Assembly (NCBI GenBank): GCA_958369755.1 | Contig: CATXJC010000029.1 | Coordinates: forward strand, 1-23,725 | Length of the DNA: 23,725 nucleotides | Direction: 5' to 3' | From: an uncultured Prevotella sp. | Lineage (GTDB): Bacteria > Bacteroidota > Bacteroidia > Bacteroidales > Bacteroidaceae | Part shown: positions 1 to 7,911 of the stretch, in pieces | Position numbering within the stretch: position 1 is the first letter of the stretch | How the letters are laid out: each line of letters begins with the position of its first letter | Notes under the pieces: generated by a model | Databases searched by the model: none | What the model was told of the DNA's origin: nothing | What the model saw: the letters and a program-made list of their open reading frames with translations, nothing else | Made by a program: the position numbers and the translations under genes

Positions 1-2
1 AT

Positions 3-635
3 AGCGAGGTAATCCCTCTCTCTGAGATGACCGTCTATAACAACACCATCGTCAACTGCGGCTGGCGCCGTTCCAAAAACAAAAAGGGTGGTTCTGTCTG
101 GGTAGAGAAGGCAGCGAAGCCAGTCTTCGTGAACAATCTCATCTACGATTCCCGTTTCGGTCTGAAGCAGCCAAAGAAGGATGGTGTAGATATGGAGCAC
201 AGCCGTCTTACTCCAAACTACTACTTTGCATCTACAGAGACAGGCGTAGCGCAGATGGCGAAGGGTGCAGAGCTCGGCATCTGGTTTGATACCGACATCA
301 AGAGTAGCGTGGCTGGTCAGCTCAATCCACTCTTCAAAAACTTCAAACAGAGCGAGAAGATGAATATCAACTGCGAAATTGATAAAGTGGAGAATGGTGC
401 TCCATTAGCATTCGACAAGAGTTGGAATTTCGATTATCAGGCAGGCAGTCCTGCTCTTTCTGGTGGTGTAACCGATTTTACTCCGCTCTTCCCAGGGGGT
501 CTGCCATTCTTCGGTATGAAGCAGGTGAATTTCCTGGATAAGAATAACGACCAGAACTATTACTTTGCCGCTCCATTGCCAAGCGCAAGATTCGGACTCT
601 CCTCTTATCTCCTTTCTTCCTTCTTCCTGTATTAA
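3..635 (+). CDS. C-terminal part of a right-handed beta-helix surface protein (5' end outside window)
   Basis: The reading frame is open to the left edge (first full codon at base 3), so the ATG at 27 is probably internal. The visible 211 residues contain short Asn/Val-rich strands such as NNTIVNCGW and VFVNNLIYDSRFGL, the spacing seen in pectate-lyase-like parallel beta-helix proteins. A less repetitive segment follows with SPALSGGVTDFTPLFPGG, where such proteins usually cap the helix. Bacteroidales proteins of this kind are generally secreted or surface lipoproteins acting on polysaccharide, but no catalytic residue can be assigned here. The last residues after SARFGL are a Leu/Ser/Phe-rich tail (SSYLLSSFFLY), which looks unlike a normal end and could reflect a frameshift just before the stop. 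The family call is moderate and the substrate unknown. Confidence 0.6.
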   Translation, partial: SEVIPLSEMTVYNNTIVNCGWRRSKNKKGGSVWVEKAAKPVFVNNLIYDSRFGLKQPKKDGVDMEHSRLTPNYYFASTETGVAQMAKGAELGIWFDTDIKSSVAGQLNPLFKNFKQSEKMNINCEIDKVENGAPLAFDKSWNFDYQAGSPALSGGVTDFTPLFPGGLPFFGMKQVNFLDKNNDQNYYFAAPLPSARFGLSSYLLSSFFLY

Positions 636-698
636 TAATGTGTTAATCTCTGGAAAAGTCTTGGTTGATTATAGGATAAAATGTTCTTTAACCCTATT

Positions 699-796
699 GA
701 AATCTCCGTTCATAGACGTTGAACGGCGGTTCAGCGTCTATGAACGGCGGTTCAGCGACGTTGAACGGACATTCAACGTCTATGAACGGAGATTTT
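699..796. repeat. Palindrome-core tandem array A (5 cores, 21-bp period)
   Basis: Five 14-bp cores start at 699, 720, 741, 762 and 783, separated by 7-bp spacers. The two central cores are identical, TGAACGGCGGTTCA (TGAAC/GTTCA dyad); the outer ones drift (for example TGAACGGACATTCA). Spacers alternate between TAGACGT/GCGTCTA-like and GCGACGT forms. The outermost 24 bases (700-723 and 772-795) are perfect reverse complements, so the whole array can also form one long hairpin. It lies between the beta-helix gene and the uracil permease terminator. An open frame runs through it and gives a heptapeptide repeat, but this is a by-product of the 21-bp period. Function unknown. Confidence 0.85.
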
Positions 797-890
797 ATCT
801 AGTTATAAATGCTTTTATTTTTAGTTGAAAGAACTGTTTTAGTAGGTTAAAATCCTTGTTTTACCTCTCTTTTTGTTCTAATAAAAAAGA

Positions 891-928
891 AAAAAGCTTT
901 GAAAACAAACTCGTTTTCAAAGCTTTTT
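891..928 (-). terminator. Terminator of the uracil permease gene
   Basis: A perfect 16-bp stem (891-906 with 913-928, arms AAAAAGCTTTGAAAAC and GTTTTCAAAGCTTTTT) has a 6-base loop and starts seven bases after the permease stop codon. On the minus strand the 3' arm runs into a T-rich tract (TTTTTTCTTTTTTATT), the classical intrinsic form. The A-rich flank on the other side could also let it act for plus-strand transcripts. Confidence 0.85.
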
Positions 929-934
929 CCTTAT

Positions 935-2137
935 TTATGCCTCTTTCTTCTTCGTCTTAGGAAGAACGAGGTTGAGAACTACGCCGATGACGGCGGAAAG
1001 GCCGATGCCGGAAATGGCGAAGGAACCGGATGAGAGAACGGCGCCACCCAAGCCCATCGTCAGCATCACAGAGATGATGATGACATTGCGGGTTTCATTC
1101 ATGTCTACCTTGTTCTGCATCAGATTCTGAACGCCCACACTTGCGATGGTTCCAAAAAGCAGCAGCATGATGCCACCTAAAACCGCCTGAGGAATGCTCT
1201 GCAACAAAGCACTCAACTTGCCCACGATGGAGAAACAGATGGCGGTGGCTGCGGATATGCGAATCACGGCAGGACTCGTTACCTTGGTGATAGACATCGC
1301 ACCTGTTACCTCTGAATAAGTGGTCTCAGGAGGTCCGCCCAGAAAGGCTGAACAGAGACATGCCAGTCCATCGCCCAACATCGTGCGATGCAATCCCGGA
1401 TCTGCCACGAAATCCTTCTTGGCTACGGCACTCACCACATATACATCACCGATATGCTCCAGCACCGGAGCTATTGCCACGGGCAACATATAGAGGAATG
1501 GAGCCCAGGAGAAATGGGTGATGGTATCGAAGGATACAGGACAGGAGAACCATGATGCCGCTGCCACGCCCGAGAAATCTACCTCGCCCATGCAGATGGC
1601 GATGACATAGCCCACGATAACCCCCGAAATGATAGGAACCAGCTTCATCAAGCCCTTGCAGAAGGTAAGCACCAGGATAGCGGTGATGAGCGATGCAAAG
1701 GCGAGAATCCAGTTGGTCTTTGCCATATCCACAGCGCTGCCCGAAAGGGAGAGACCGATGAGAATGATGGCGGGACCGATGACTACCGGAGGAAAAATCC
1801 TGTCCAGCAGTTTCTTGCCCTGCCATTTCACTAGGGCGCTCATGACGAAATACACCAGAGAAACGCTGGTTAGTCCGGCGATTGTTCCCGGCAGTCCCCA
1901 TTGCTTGGTTGCAGCGATGATAGGGGCGATAAAGGCGAAGGAACTGCCCAGAAATATAGGCACCTTACCCTTGGTGATGAAGTGAAAAAGAAAGGTTCCT
2001 ACACCAGCGGTGAAGAGAGCCGTTGCCGGATCGATGCCTATCAGAAGAGGCACCAGAACCGTTGCACCGAAAGCCACAAACAGGAACTGTACTCCCACAA
2101 GGGTTTTCTTGGTCATAGAAAGTTGTTCTGTATCCAT
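935..2137 (-). CDS. uraA: Uracil/xanthine permease (NCS2 family)
   Basis: This is a 400-residue polytopic inner-membrane protein with the hydrophobic pattern of the 14-helix nucleobase:cation symporters. The N-terminal QFLFVAFGATVLVPLL segment is typical of the family. PVLEHIGD (E227) and GGPPETTYSEVTGA (E276) match the two conserved glutamate sites that bind uracil and couple protons in E. coli UraA. It would import uracil for pyrimidine salvage; xanthine or another base cannot be excluded from sequence alone. It is the last gene of the minus-strand run, 15 bases after fcl and likely co-transcribed, and is followed directly by a strong terminator. The start ATG at 2137 fits family length (about 400-430 residues). 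Confidence 0.9.
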   Translation of the reverse strand: MDTEQLSMTKKTLVGVQFLFVAFGATVLVPLLIGIDPATALFTAGVGTFLFHFITKGKVPIFLGSSFAFIAPIIAATKQWGLPGTIAGLTSVSLVYFVMSALVKWQGKKLLDRIFPPVVIGPAIILIGLSLSGSAVDMAKTNWILAFASLITAILVLTFCKGLMKLVPIISGVIVGYVIAICMGEVDFSGVAAASWFSCPVSFDTITHFSWAPFLYMLPVAIAPVLEHIGDVYVVSAVAKKDFVADPGLHRTMLGDGLACLCSAFLGGPPETTYSEVTGAMSITKVTSPAVIRISAATAICFSIVGKLSALLQSIPQAVLGGIMLLLFGTIASVGVQNLMQNKVDMNETRNVIIISVMLTMGLGGAVLSSGSFAISGIGLSAVIGVVLNLVLPKTKKKEA

Positions 2138-2152
2138 AATCGATATTCTTTA

Positions 2153-3361
2153 TTAGTCTTTCAGACTCTCCTGATACCAGTCGAAGAGTTTCTTCACACC
2201 ATCCTCAATCTCTACCTTATGCGTCCAGCCGAGGCTGTGGAGCTTATCTACAGAGATGAGCTTGCGCATGGTTCCGTCTGGCTTGCTGGCGTCAAACTCT
2301 ACCTCGCCTTCGAAACCTACTGCCTTTACTACAAGCTCAGAAAGTTCACGGATGGTGAGCTCCTTGCCGGTACCCACGTTGATGTGGCAGTTGCGAATCT
2401 CACCGAGTGAAGGGATAGCGCCACCACGGCCCTCAGAGTTGTTTCTATCCACAGCACCATCTACCTTGGCACCATAGAATACAGAACTGTACTTCTCGAT
2501 ACCGATGATGTCCTTGAAATCTACATTCAGGAGCACGTGAACGCTGGCATCTGCCATATCCTCGCTCCAGAGGAACTCACGCAATGGTTTGCCTGTTCCC
2601 CAAAGTACTACCTTGTTGTCGTAGATGCCATAGAACTCCAGCGCCTTCAGAATGCGCTCGTGAGAGTTGCTGCCGTCTACGTTACCCTCGCCGATGATTT
2701 CGCGGAGCTTATCAGTAGGGTTGATAGGGCGCTTGTTCATATCCACCTCGATGCTGTGCCAGTCGCCATCGTGGATGAGTTTGGCAAGATAAATCTTGCG
2801 CATCATCGCAGGCATTACGTGGCTGTTCTCCAGATGGAAGTTATCGTTAGGGCCATAGAGGTTGGTTGGCATCACAGCGATATAGTTGGTACCATACTGA
2901 AGGTTGTAGCTCTCGCACATCTTCAGTCCGGCAATCTTGGCGATGGCATATTCCTCGTTGGTATATTCCAGCGGAGAAGTAAGGAGCACATCTTCGCTCA
3001 TAGGCTGCGGTGCATTCTTAGGATAGATGCAGGTAGAGCCCAGGAAGAGGAGCTTCTTCACGCCATGAGAATAAGCGTTGCTGATTACGTTGCATTGCAT
3101 CTTCATGTTCTGCATGATGAAGTCTGCACGATACAATGAATTCGCCATGATACCGCCCACGAAGGCAGCAGCCAGAACTACTGCATCCGGCTTTTCCTCG
3201 TCAAAGAACTTCTCTACTGCATACTGGTCGGTCAAGTCAAGTTCTTTGTGAGAACGACCTACCAGGTTGTTATAACCTCTCTTCTTGAGGTTATTCCAAA
3301 TAGCAGAACCCACGAGTCCGTGGTGTCCTGCAATATAAATCTTTGCGTTTTTATCCAACAT
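2153..3361 (-). CDS. fcl: GDP-L-fucose synthase
   Basis: This extended-SDR enzyme turns GDP-4-keto-6-deoxy-mannose into GDP-L-fucose by 3,5-epimerisation and NADPH reduction. The N-terminal Rossmann motif AGHHGLVGS (11-19) and the catalytic triad S109, Y138 and K142 (GSTCIYP and YAIAK) match the family. At 402 residues it is about 80 longer than the E. coli enzyme (321). Extra sequence appears around residues 195-245 and 282-325, including NNSEGRGGAIPSLGE; longer forms are usual in Bacteroidetes as far as I recall. Only two bases separate it from gmd upstream, so the two successive steps are made from one message. GDP-fucose feeds capsule and O-glycoprotein fucosylation in Bacteroidales. Confidence 0.93.
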   Translation of the reverse strand: MLDKNAKIYIAGHHGLVGSAIWNNLKKRGYNNLVGRSHKELDLTDQYAVEKFFDEEKPDAVVLAAAFVGGIMANSLYRADFIMQNMKMQCNVISNAYSHGVKKLLFLGSTCIYPKNAPQPMSEDVLLTSPLEYTNEEYAIAKIAGLKMCESYNLQYGTNYIAVMPTNLYGPNDNFHLENSHVMPAMMRKIYLAKLIHDGDWHSIEVDMNKRPINPTDKLREIIGEGNVDGSNSHERILKALEFYGIYDNKVVLWGTGKPLREFLWSEDMADASVHVLLNVDFKDIIGIEKYSSVFYGAKVDGAVDRNNSEGRGGAIPSLGEIRNCHINVGTGKELTIRELSELVVKAVGFEGEVEFDASKPDGTMRKLISVDKLHSLGWTHKVEIEDGVKKLFDWYQESLKD

Positions 3362-3363
3362 AA

Positions 3364-4473
3364 TTACTTAACAATTCCCTTTTCCAAATATTCTGCAAGA
3401 TTGCAGCGAACCTTCTGACCGGCATCCTCGGCAGCCACCTTCGCCATATCGCTCTCTACCATGATCTTTACGAGATCCTCGAAAGAGGTGGTGTTAGGAT
3501 TCCAGTTGAGCTTAGCCTTTGCCTTTGTTGGATCACCCCAGAGGTTCACCACGTCGGTAGGACGGTAGAAATCAGGAGAAACCTCAACGAGTGTCTTGCC
3601 GATGAGTTCCTCAGGACCCTCAACGCAGATACCCTTCTCGTTCTCATCCTTGCCTTCCCATTTCAGTTCGATTCCTACATAGTGGAACGCCAGCTGGGCG
3701 AACTCACGAACAGAGTGCTGCTTACCTGTTGCAATCACAAAGTCCTCTGGTTTTTCAGCCTGGAGAATCAGCCACATACACTCTACATAATCCTTGGCAT
3801 AACCCCAGTCGCGGAGCGAATCCAGGTTACCGAGATAGAGCTTGTCTTGCTTGCCCTGCTTGATGCGGGCTGCAGCCAAAGTAATCTTGCGGGTAACGAA
3901 AGTCTCACCACGGCGCTCACTTTCATGATTGAAGAGGATACCAGAGCAGCAGAACATATCATAAGCCTCACGATACTCCTTGACAATCCAGAAACCATAC
4001 TGCTTGGCAACAGCGTATGGAGAATAAGGGTGGAATGGAGTGTTCTCGTTCTGAGGAACCTCTTCTACCTTACCGTAGAGCTCAGATGTTGAAGCCTGAT
4101 ACATGCGGCAGGTCTTCTCCAGACCGCATTGGCGGATAGCCTCCAGGATACGGAGCACACCGGTAGCATCTACATCTGCTGTAAACTCAGGGGAGTCGAA
4201 GCTCACCTGTACGTGGCTCTGTGCTGCCAGATTATATACTTCAGTAGGTTTCACCTTGTTCATTACCTGGATGATACTCATAGAGTCACCGAGGTCAGCA
4301 TAGTGAAGATGGAAATTAGGCGTACCCTCCAAATGGGCAATTCTTTCGCGGTAGTCGGTAGATGATCGGCGGATAGTTCCGTGAACATCATACCCTTTTT
4401 CCAACAATAATTCAGCCAAGTATGAACCATCCTGGCCTGTAATACCTGTAATTAAAGCTACTTTTCTATTCAT
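3364..4473 (-). CDS. gmd: GDP-mannose 4,6-dehydratase
   Basis: It converts GDP-D-mannose to GDP-4-dehydro-6-deoxy-D-mannose, the first committed step to GDP-L-fucose. The 369 residues begin with the NADP-binding loop GITGQDGSY (10-18). The active-site segment STSELYGKV (128-136) supplies the Thr/Glu pair, and YSPYAVAKQYGFW supplies Y153 and K157. Length is that of the family (about 370). The RRSST stretch after the second strand fits NADP preference. It is transcribed on the minus strand just ahead of fcl with a 2-base gap. Sixty-five bases separate it from the upstream HAD gene, and I see no clear promoter in that gap. Confidence 0.95.
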   Translation of the reverse strand: MNRKVALITGITGQDGSYLAELLLEKGYDVHGTIRRSSTDYRERIAHLEGTPNFHLHYADLGDSMSIIQVMNKVKPTEVYNLAAQSHVQVSFDSPEFTADVDATGVLRILEAIRQCGLEKTCRMYQASTSELYGKVEEVPQNENTPFHPYSPYAVAKQYGFWIVKEYREAYDMFCCSGILFNHESERRGETFVTRKITLAAARIKQGKQDKLYLGNLDSLRDWGYAKDYVECMWLILQAEKPEDFVIATGKQHSVREFAQLAFHYVGIELKWEGKDENEKGICVEGPEELIGKTLVEVSPDFYRPTDVVNLWGDPTKAKAKLNWNPNTTSFEDLVKIMVESDMAKVAAEDAGQKVRCNLAEYLEKGIVK

Positions 4474-4538
4474 GTCATTATATGTTTTTAATGATGTCTT
4501 TTTATTGAATAAGTCAGAATATCTGTGGGTGAACCGGA

Positions 4539-5267
4539 TTAAGCCTCAGCAATCAGGTTTTCAAAGTCATCACAGAATTCAGTCATCTGGTGATAGAGTA
4601 GATTGCAACCCTTATTGGATAATTCTTCATCTGGTAGCGGACCGCTGTTAATTGCTACAGTAAAAATGTTGGCTGCCACGCCGGCACGGACGCCCAAAGG
4701 AGCATTCTCTACCACGATGCCTTCCCAGGGTTTCAGGTTTCCTGCCTTCTGCAATCCCATGAGATATGGGTCAGGATTTGGTTTGCCGCGCTTTACATCA
4801 TAGGCGGTTACGATATGTGCTTCATCCAGAAAATCGCCGAAGTCGTTGAGCAGTCGCATGATGAGCGGGCGCTGTCCGCTTCCTGTTACCACTCCTACCT
4901 GCATGCCGGCATCTTTAATCTTCTGCATGATTTCCTTTACGCCAGGAAATATTTCGGCAGTAGGCATCGAGTGGAATATTTCGGTCTTCACATCATACAT
5001 CTTCTGTGCTTCGTCCAGCGTGATGTCGATGCCCTTCTGCTTCTTCACCATCATCTGGATGGTGTCAATGCCTCGGGCTCCTTCGGTGGCATAAGCATCG
5101 GCTGCTGTCATGTGGATATCAAACTGTTTCATCGATTCCTGCCATGCCACAGCATGATTTGGCATACTGTTGTACAGCACGCCGTCCATATCAAAAAGCA
5201 CGGCTTTAGGGTTGAATTCCCCAAAGCCGTGTTCTTTCATATATTTAAAAATAATTTCCTTCATCAA
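4539..5267 (-). CDS. HAD-superfamily phosphatase / beta-phosphoglucomutase-like
   Basis: A 242-residue soluble HAD protein of subclass I with all four motifs: DMDGVLYNS (nucleophile D26, acid D28), VVTGSGQ (motif II Thr), the RGKPNPDPY lysine (motif III), and VVENAPLGVRAG as motif IV, where the usual acidic pair reads Glu-Asn. The alpha-helical cap after motif I (NHAVAWQESMKQF) is of the beta-phosphoglucomutase/phosphonatase type. Substrates of this group (sugar phosphates, phosphoglycolate, 2-deoxyglucose phosphate) cannot be told from sequence. It sits between pgi and gmd, which fits a hexose-phosphate role, but this is inference. Two adjacent ATG codons compete for the start; the first is used here. 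About 18 extra residues precede the Rossmann strand. Confidence 0.85.
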   Translation of the reverse strand: MMKEIIFKYMKEHGFGEFNPKAVLFDMDGVLYNSMPNHAVAWQESMKQFDIHMTAADAYATEGARGIDTIQMMVKKQKGIDITLDEAQKMYDVKTEIFHSMPTAEIFPGVKEIMQKIKDAGMQVGVVTGSGQRPLIMRLLNDFGDFLDEAHIVTAYDVKRGKPNPDPYLMGLQKAGNLKPWEGIVVENAPLGVRAGVAANIFTVAINSGPLPDEELSNKGCNLLYHQMTEFCDDFENLIAEA

Positions 5268-5281
5268 TTATTTAATGTTTT

Positions 5282-5342
5282 GTGTTTAATGTTTAGTGTT
5301 TAATGCTTTGCATGGCGTATGCCTCAACTAAACATTAAACAC
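5282..5342. repeat. Inverted repeat between pgi and the HAD gene
   Basis: The arms 5282-5297 (GTGTTTAATGTTTAGT) and 5327-5342 are perfect 16-bp reverse complements around a 29-base loop that contains a smaller GCAT/ATGC dyad. The left arm is embedded in a run of TTTAATG-like direct repeats just upstream of the HAD start. AT-rich micro-repeat runs of this kind also occur before menB and between gpsA and lysS. The hairpin lies six bases after the pgi stop codon (minus strand), so it may protect or end the pgi message, but there is no T-tract. Confidence 0.65.
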
Positions 5343-5348
5343 TACACA

Positions 5349-6704
5349 TTATTCATTCTTCAAGCGCTCCTGGATAGCTTTGCTCTCTGCCTCATAACCT
5401 GGCTTGTTGAGCAATGCGAACATATTCTTCTTGTATGCCTCAACACCAGGCTGGTTGAATGGGTTCACCTCTTCCAAGAGACCGCTGATACCGCAAGCCT
5501 TCTCGAAGAAGTAGATCAACTGACCGAGGTAGTAAGCGTTCAACTCAGGTACGTTAACCAGGATGTTAGGAACACCACCGTCAACGTGAGCCAGACGTGT
5601 ACCGAGCTCTGCCATCTTGTTCACCTCGTCAACACGCTTGCCCTCGAGGAAGTTCAAACCGTCGAGGTTCTCATCATCGTGAGGGAAGAGCAACTTCTCG
5701 TTAGGAGTCTCTACGCTGATAACAGTCTCGAAGATAGAGCGCTCGCCCTGCTGAATCCACTGGCCCATAGAGTGAAGGTCGGTAGTGAAGTCGCAAGCTG
5801 CTGGGAAGATACCCTTCTGGTCCTTACCCTCGCTCTCACCATAGAGCTGCTTCCACCACTCAGCGAAGTAGTGAAGTTTAGGCTGGAAATTGCATACAAT
5901 CTCAATCTTCTTGCCTGCCTGAGTATAGAGAGCCTGACGTGTAGCTGCATAGATAGCTGCAGGATTCTCCTCAAAAGCTACGTCCTTGCCGCAAGCCTTC
6001 TCCATGTCAGCCGCACCAGCTACGAGCTGCTTTACATCGAAACCTGCTACTGCGATAGGCAACAAACCTACTGGGGTCAAAACAGAGAAACGGCCACCTA
6101 CATTATCAGGGATGATGAAGCTCTTGTAACCCTCCTTGTCAGCACAAGTACGTGCAGCACCCTTCTTGGCGTCGGTTACAGCTACGATAACATTCTTAGC
6201 CTCTTCCTTACCGCGCTGATCCTCGCATTGCTTCTTCAAAAGACGGAAAGCGAGAGCAGTCTCAGTAGTGGTACCAGACTTAGAGATATTGATGACACCA
6301 AACTTCTTGTCCTTCAAGAAAGAAGTCAACTCGAAGAGGTAGTCCTCACCGATATTGTTACCTGCGAAGAGGATAGTAGGGTTCTTCTTGTCGTTTACGA
6401 GCCAAGCGAAAGAGTTGCCGAGGCCTTCGATAACGGCGCGTGCACCGAGGTAGCTACCACCGATACCTGCTACAACAACCACCTCACACTTTTCGCGCAA
6501 AGTATTGGCAACAGCCTGAATCTCATTGAGAAACTCAGGAGTGATAGAAGATGGCAAATGCAACCATCCCAAGAAATCGTTACCTTCACAAGTGCCGTTC
6601 TCAAGAGCTTCCTGAGCGGCCTTAACCTTAGGCTCGTAAGCCTTTACTGCACCTTCTGCAAGGAATGATGCAGCCTTTGTAATGTTTAAGCTGATACTTT
6701 TCAT
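5349..6704 (-). CDS. pgi: Glucose-6-phosphate isomerase
   Basis: A cytosolic glycolytic enzyme interconverting glucose-6-phosphate and fructose-6-phosphate. The 451 residues match the short (Bacillus-type) PGI form rather than the roughly 550-residue E. coli form. Two SIS domains are visible. GIGGSYLGARA (80-90) and INISKSGTTTET (138-149) bind the phosphate, VGGRFSVLTPVGLLP (202-216) is the first family signature, and NPFNQPGVEAYKKN near the C-terminus is the second, carrying the Lys that acts in ring opening. HSMGQWIQQGERSIFET holds the region of the catalytic Glu. Antisense to it is a spurious long open frame caused by codon bias. It lies 84 bases after gpsA on the same strand. Confidence 0.95.
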   Translation of the reverse strand: MKSISLNITKAASFLAEGAVKAYEPKVKAAQEALENGTCEGNDFLGWLHLPSSITPEFLNEIQAVANTLREKCEVVVVAGIGGSYLGARAVIEGLGNSFAWLVNDKKNPTILFAGNNIGEDYLFELTSFLKDKKFGVINISKSGTTTETALAFRLLKKQCEDQRGKEEAKNVIVAVTDAKKGAARTCADKEGYKSFIIPDNVGGRFSVLTPVGLLPIAVAGFDVKQLVAGAADMEKACGKDVAFEENPAAIYAATRQALYTQAGKKIEIVCNFQPKLHYFAEWWKQLYGESEGKDQKGIFPAACDFTTDLHSMGQWIQQGERSIFETVISVETPNEKLLFPHDDENLDGLNFLEGKRVDEVNKMAELGTRLAHVDGGVPNILVNVPELNAYYLGQLIYFFEKACGISGLLEEVNPFNQPGVEAYKKNMFALLNKPGYEAESKAIQERLKNE

Positions 6705-6788
6705 TTTTTCTTTTAATATCTAAATGAATGTGTTAATGTTACTACTTGAAGACAAACTCTTCTGCCGAAACCGAAGGATAGGATGTGC

Positions 6789-7787
6789 CTATCTGAACGA
6801 GTCGGTCAAGAGTTTGATTTCGATTTGCGGACTGATGCGCTCGTACAATATATTATATACAGCATCGAGAATCGGCATGTTGACGTGCATGTGGCGATTG
6901 ATTTCCTTCATACACTTGGTGCCGAAATATCCTTCTGCAATCATCTCCATCTCTATCTGTGCACTCTTCACGCTGTAGCCCTTGCCTATCATGGTTCCGA
7001 AGGTGCGGTTGCGGGAAAAGTTGCTGTAACCTGTTACGAGCAAGTCGCCCAGATAAACTGAGTCGTACATGCTTCGGTCGATAGGGTGGACGGCTGTCAG
7101 GAAGCGGTGCATCTCCTGAACGGCATTTGACATGAGTACCGCCTGAAAGTTGTCACCATACTTCAGTCCGCCACAGATACCTGCTGCGATGGCGTATACG
7201 TTCTTCAGAACCGAAGAGTATTCGATGCCGATGACATCGCTCGAAGTCTTGGTCTTGATGAATTCACTCGCCAAACAATCGTTGGCGAAGGCACGCGCCT
7301 TTTCGGTATCGCTACAGCCCACGGTGAGATAGCTCAGTCGCTCCAGTGCCACTTCCTCGGCATGAGAAGGACCTCCGATGCAGGCGAGGTTCTCGTAAGG
7401 CACATCGTAAACCTGATGGAAATACTCTGAGCAAACGAGGTTTTCATCTGGCACAATACCTTTGATGGCTGTGATGATGAACTTATCGCTGAGTCGCGTC
7501 TTGAGCTTCTTGAGATGATTCTTCAGATAAGGCGACGGGGTGACGAACACGAGTGTATCGTAATTCTGCACTATCTTGTTGATGTCGGAAGAGAAGAAAA
7601 TCTCATCTACATTGAATCGTGCCGACATCAGATAGGCAGGGTTGTGCCCCATGCGCTTGAAGTCCTCGATGCGGTCATCGCGACGCATATACCAGCCTAT
7701 ATGATGAGTATGACCCACCACAATCTTGGCTATTGCCGTAGCCCAGCTACCGCCGCCAATTATCGCTATTTTACCGCAGTTGAACAC
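6789..7787 (-). CDS. gpsA: NAD(P)H-dependent glycerol-3-phosphate dehydrogenase
   Basis: It reduces dihydroxyacetone phosphate to sn-glycerol-3-phosphate for phospholipid synthesis. The 332 residues begin with the dinucleotide fold IAIIGGGSWATAIAK (7-21). TAIKGI supplies the conserved Lys (K109). The usual SGPSFAEE motif reads GGPSHAEEVA here. The C-terminal helical domain has IEYSSVLKNVYAIAAGICGGL with catalytic K195, DLLVTGYSNFSRNRTFG (substrate-binding Arg/Asn 259-260) and the SAQIEMEMIAEGY segment. Length is normal. It follows lysS on the minus strand across a 124-base spacer holding a hairpin. Confidence 0.95.
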   Translation of the reverse strand: MFNCGKIAIIGGGSWATAIAKIVVGHTHHIGWYMRRDDRIEDFKRMGHNPAYLMSARFNVDEIFFSSDINKIVQNYDTLVFVTPSPYLKNHLKKLKTRLSDKFIITAIKGIVPDENLVCSEYFHQVYDVPYENLACIGGPSHAEEVALERLSYLTVGCSDTEKARAFANDCLASEFIKTKTSSDVIGIEYSSVLKNVYAIAAGICGGLKYGDNFQAVLMSNAVQEMHRFLTAVHPIDRSMYDSVYLGDLLVTGYSNFSRNRTFGTMIGKGYSVKSAQIEMEMIAEGYFGTKCMKEINRHMHVNMPILDAVYNILYERISPQIEIKLLTDSFR

Positions 7788-7800
7788 TTCGAATGAATTT

Positions 7801-7897
7801 ATAATTAATAATTAATAATGAGGCTTTCGCCTTTGTTTGTAGATATAATGTATAACCAATAAAAAGCCGGAACTCTTTATTGATTATACATTATTAA
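7801..7897. repeat. AT-rich stem-loops between lysS and gpsA
   Basis: The 124-base spacer carries a hairpin with arms 7845-7855 and 7884-7894 (ATAATGTATAA and its complement), continued by AATAAA/TTTATT (7858-7863 with 7876-7881). An ATAATTAATAATG run near 7808-7820 is the reverse complement of CATTATTAATTAT at 7889-7901, giving an alternative overlapping fold. On the minus strand it follows the lysS stop, so it may be a 3'-end or processing structure. No T-tract is present and read-through into gpsA is possible. Confidence 0.6.
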
Positions 7898-7911
7898 TTA
7901 TGCATTATCAA

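Noticed and set aside
699..796. Arrays considered as CRISPR
   Set aside because: Units of 21-22 bp with 7-8-bp spacers are far too short, spacers are partly repeated, and no cas gene is near.
565..828. Plus-strand frame of 87 codons with heptapeptide repeats (VERRFSV-like)
   Set aside because: It begins inside the beta-helix gene in another frame, and its repeats are simply the 21-bp array read in frame.
5319..6668. Open frame of 449 codons opposite pgi
   Set aside because: It is antisense to an unmistakable PGI and arises from codon bias; the composition (Leu/Ser/Val/Thr-rich with no domain) is typical of such shadows.
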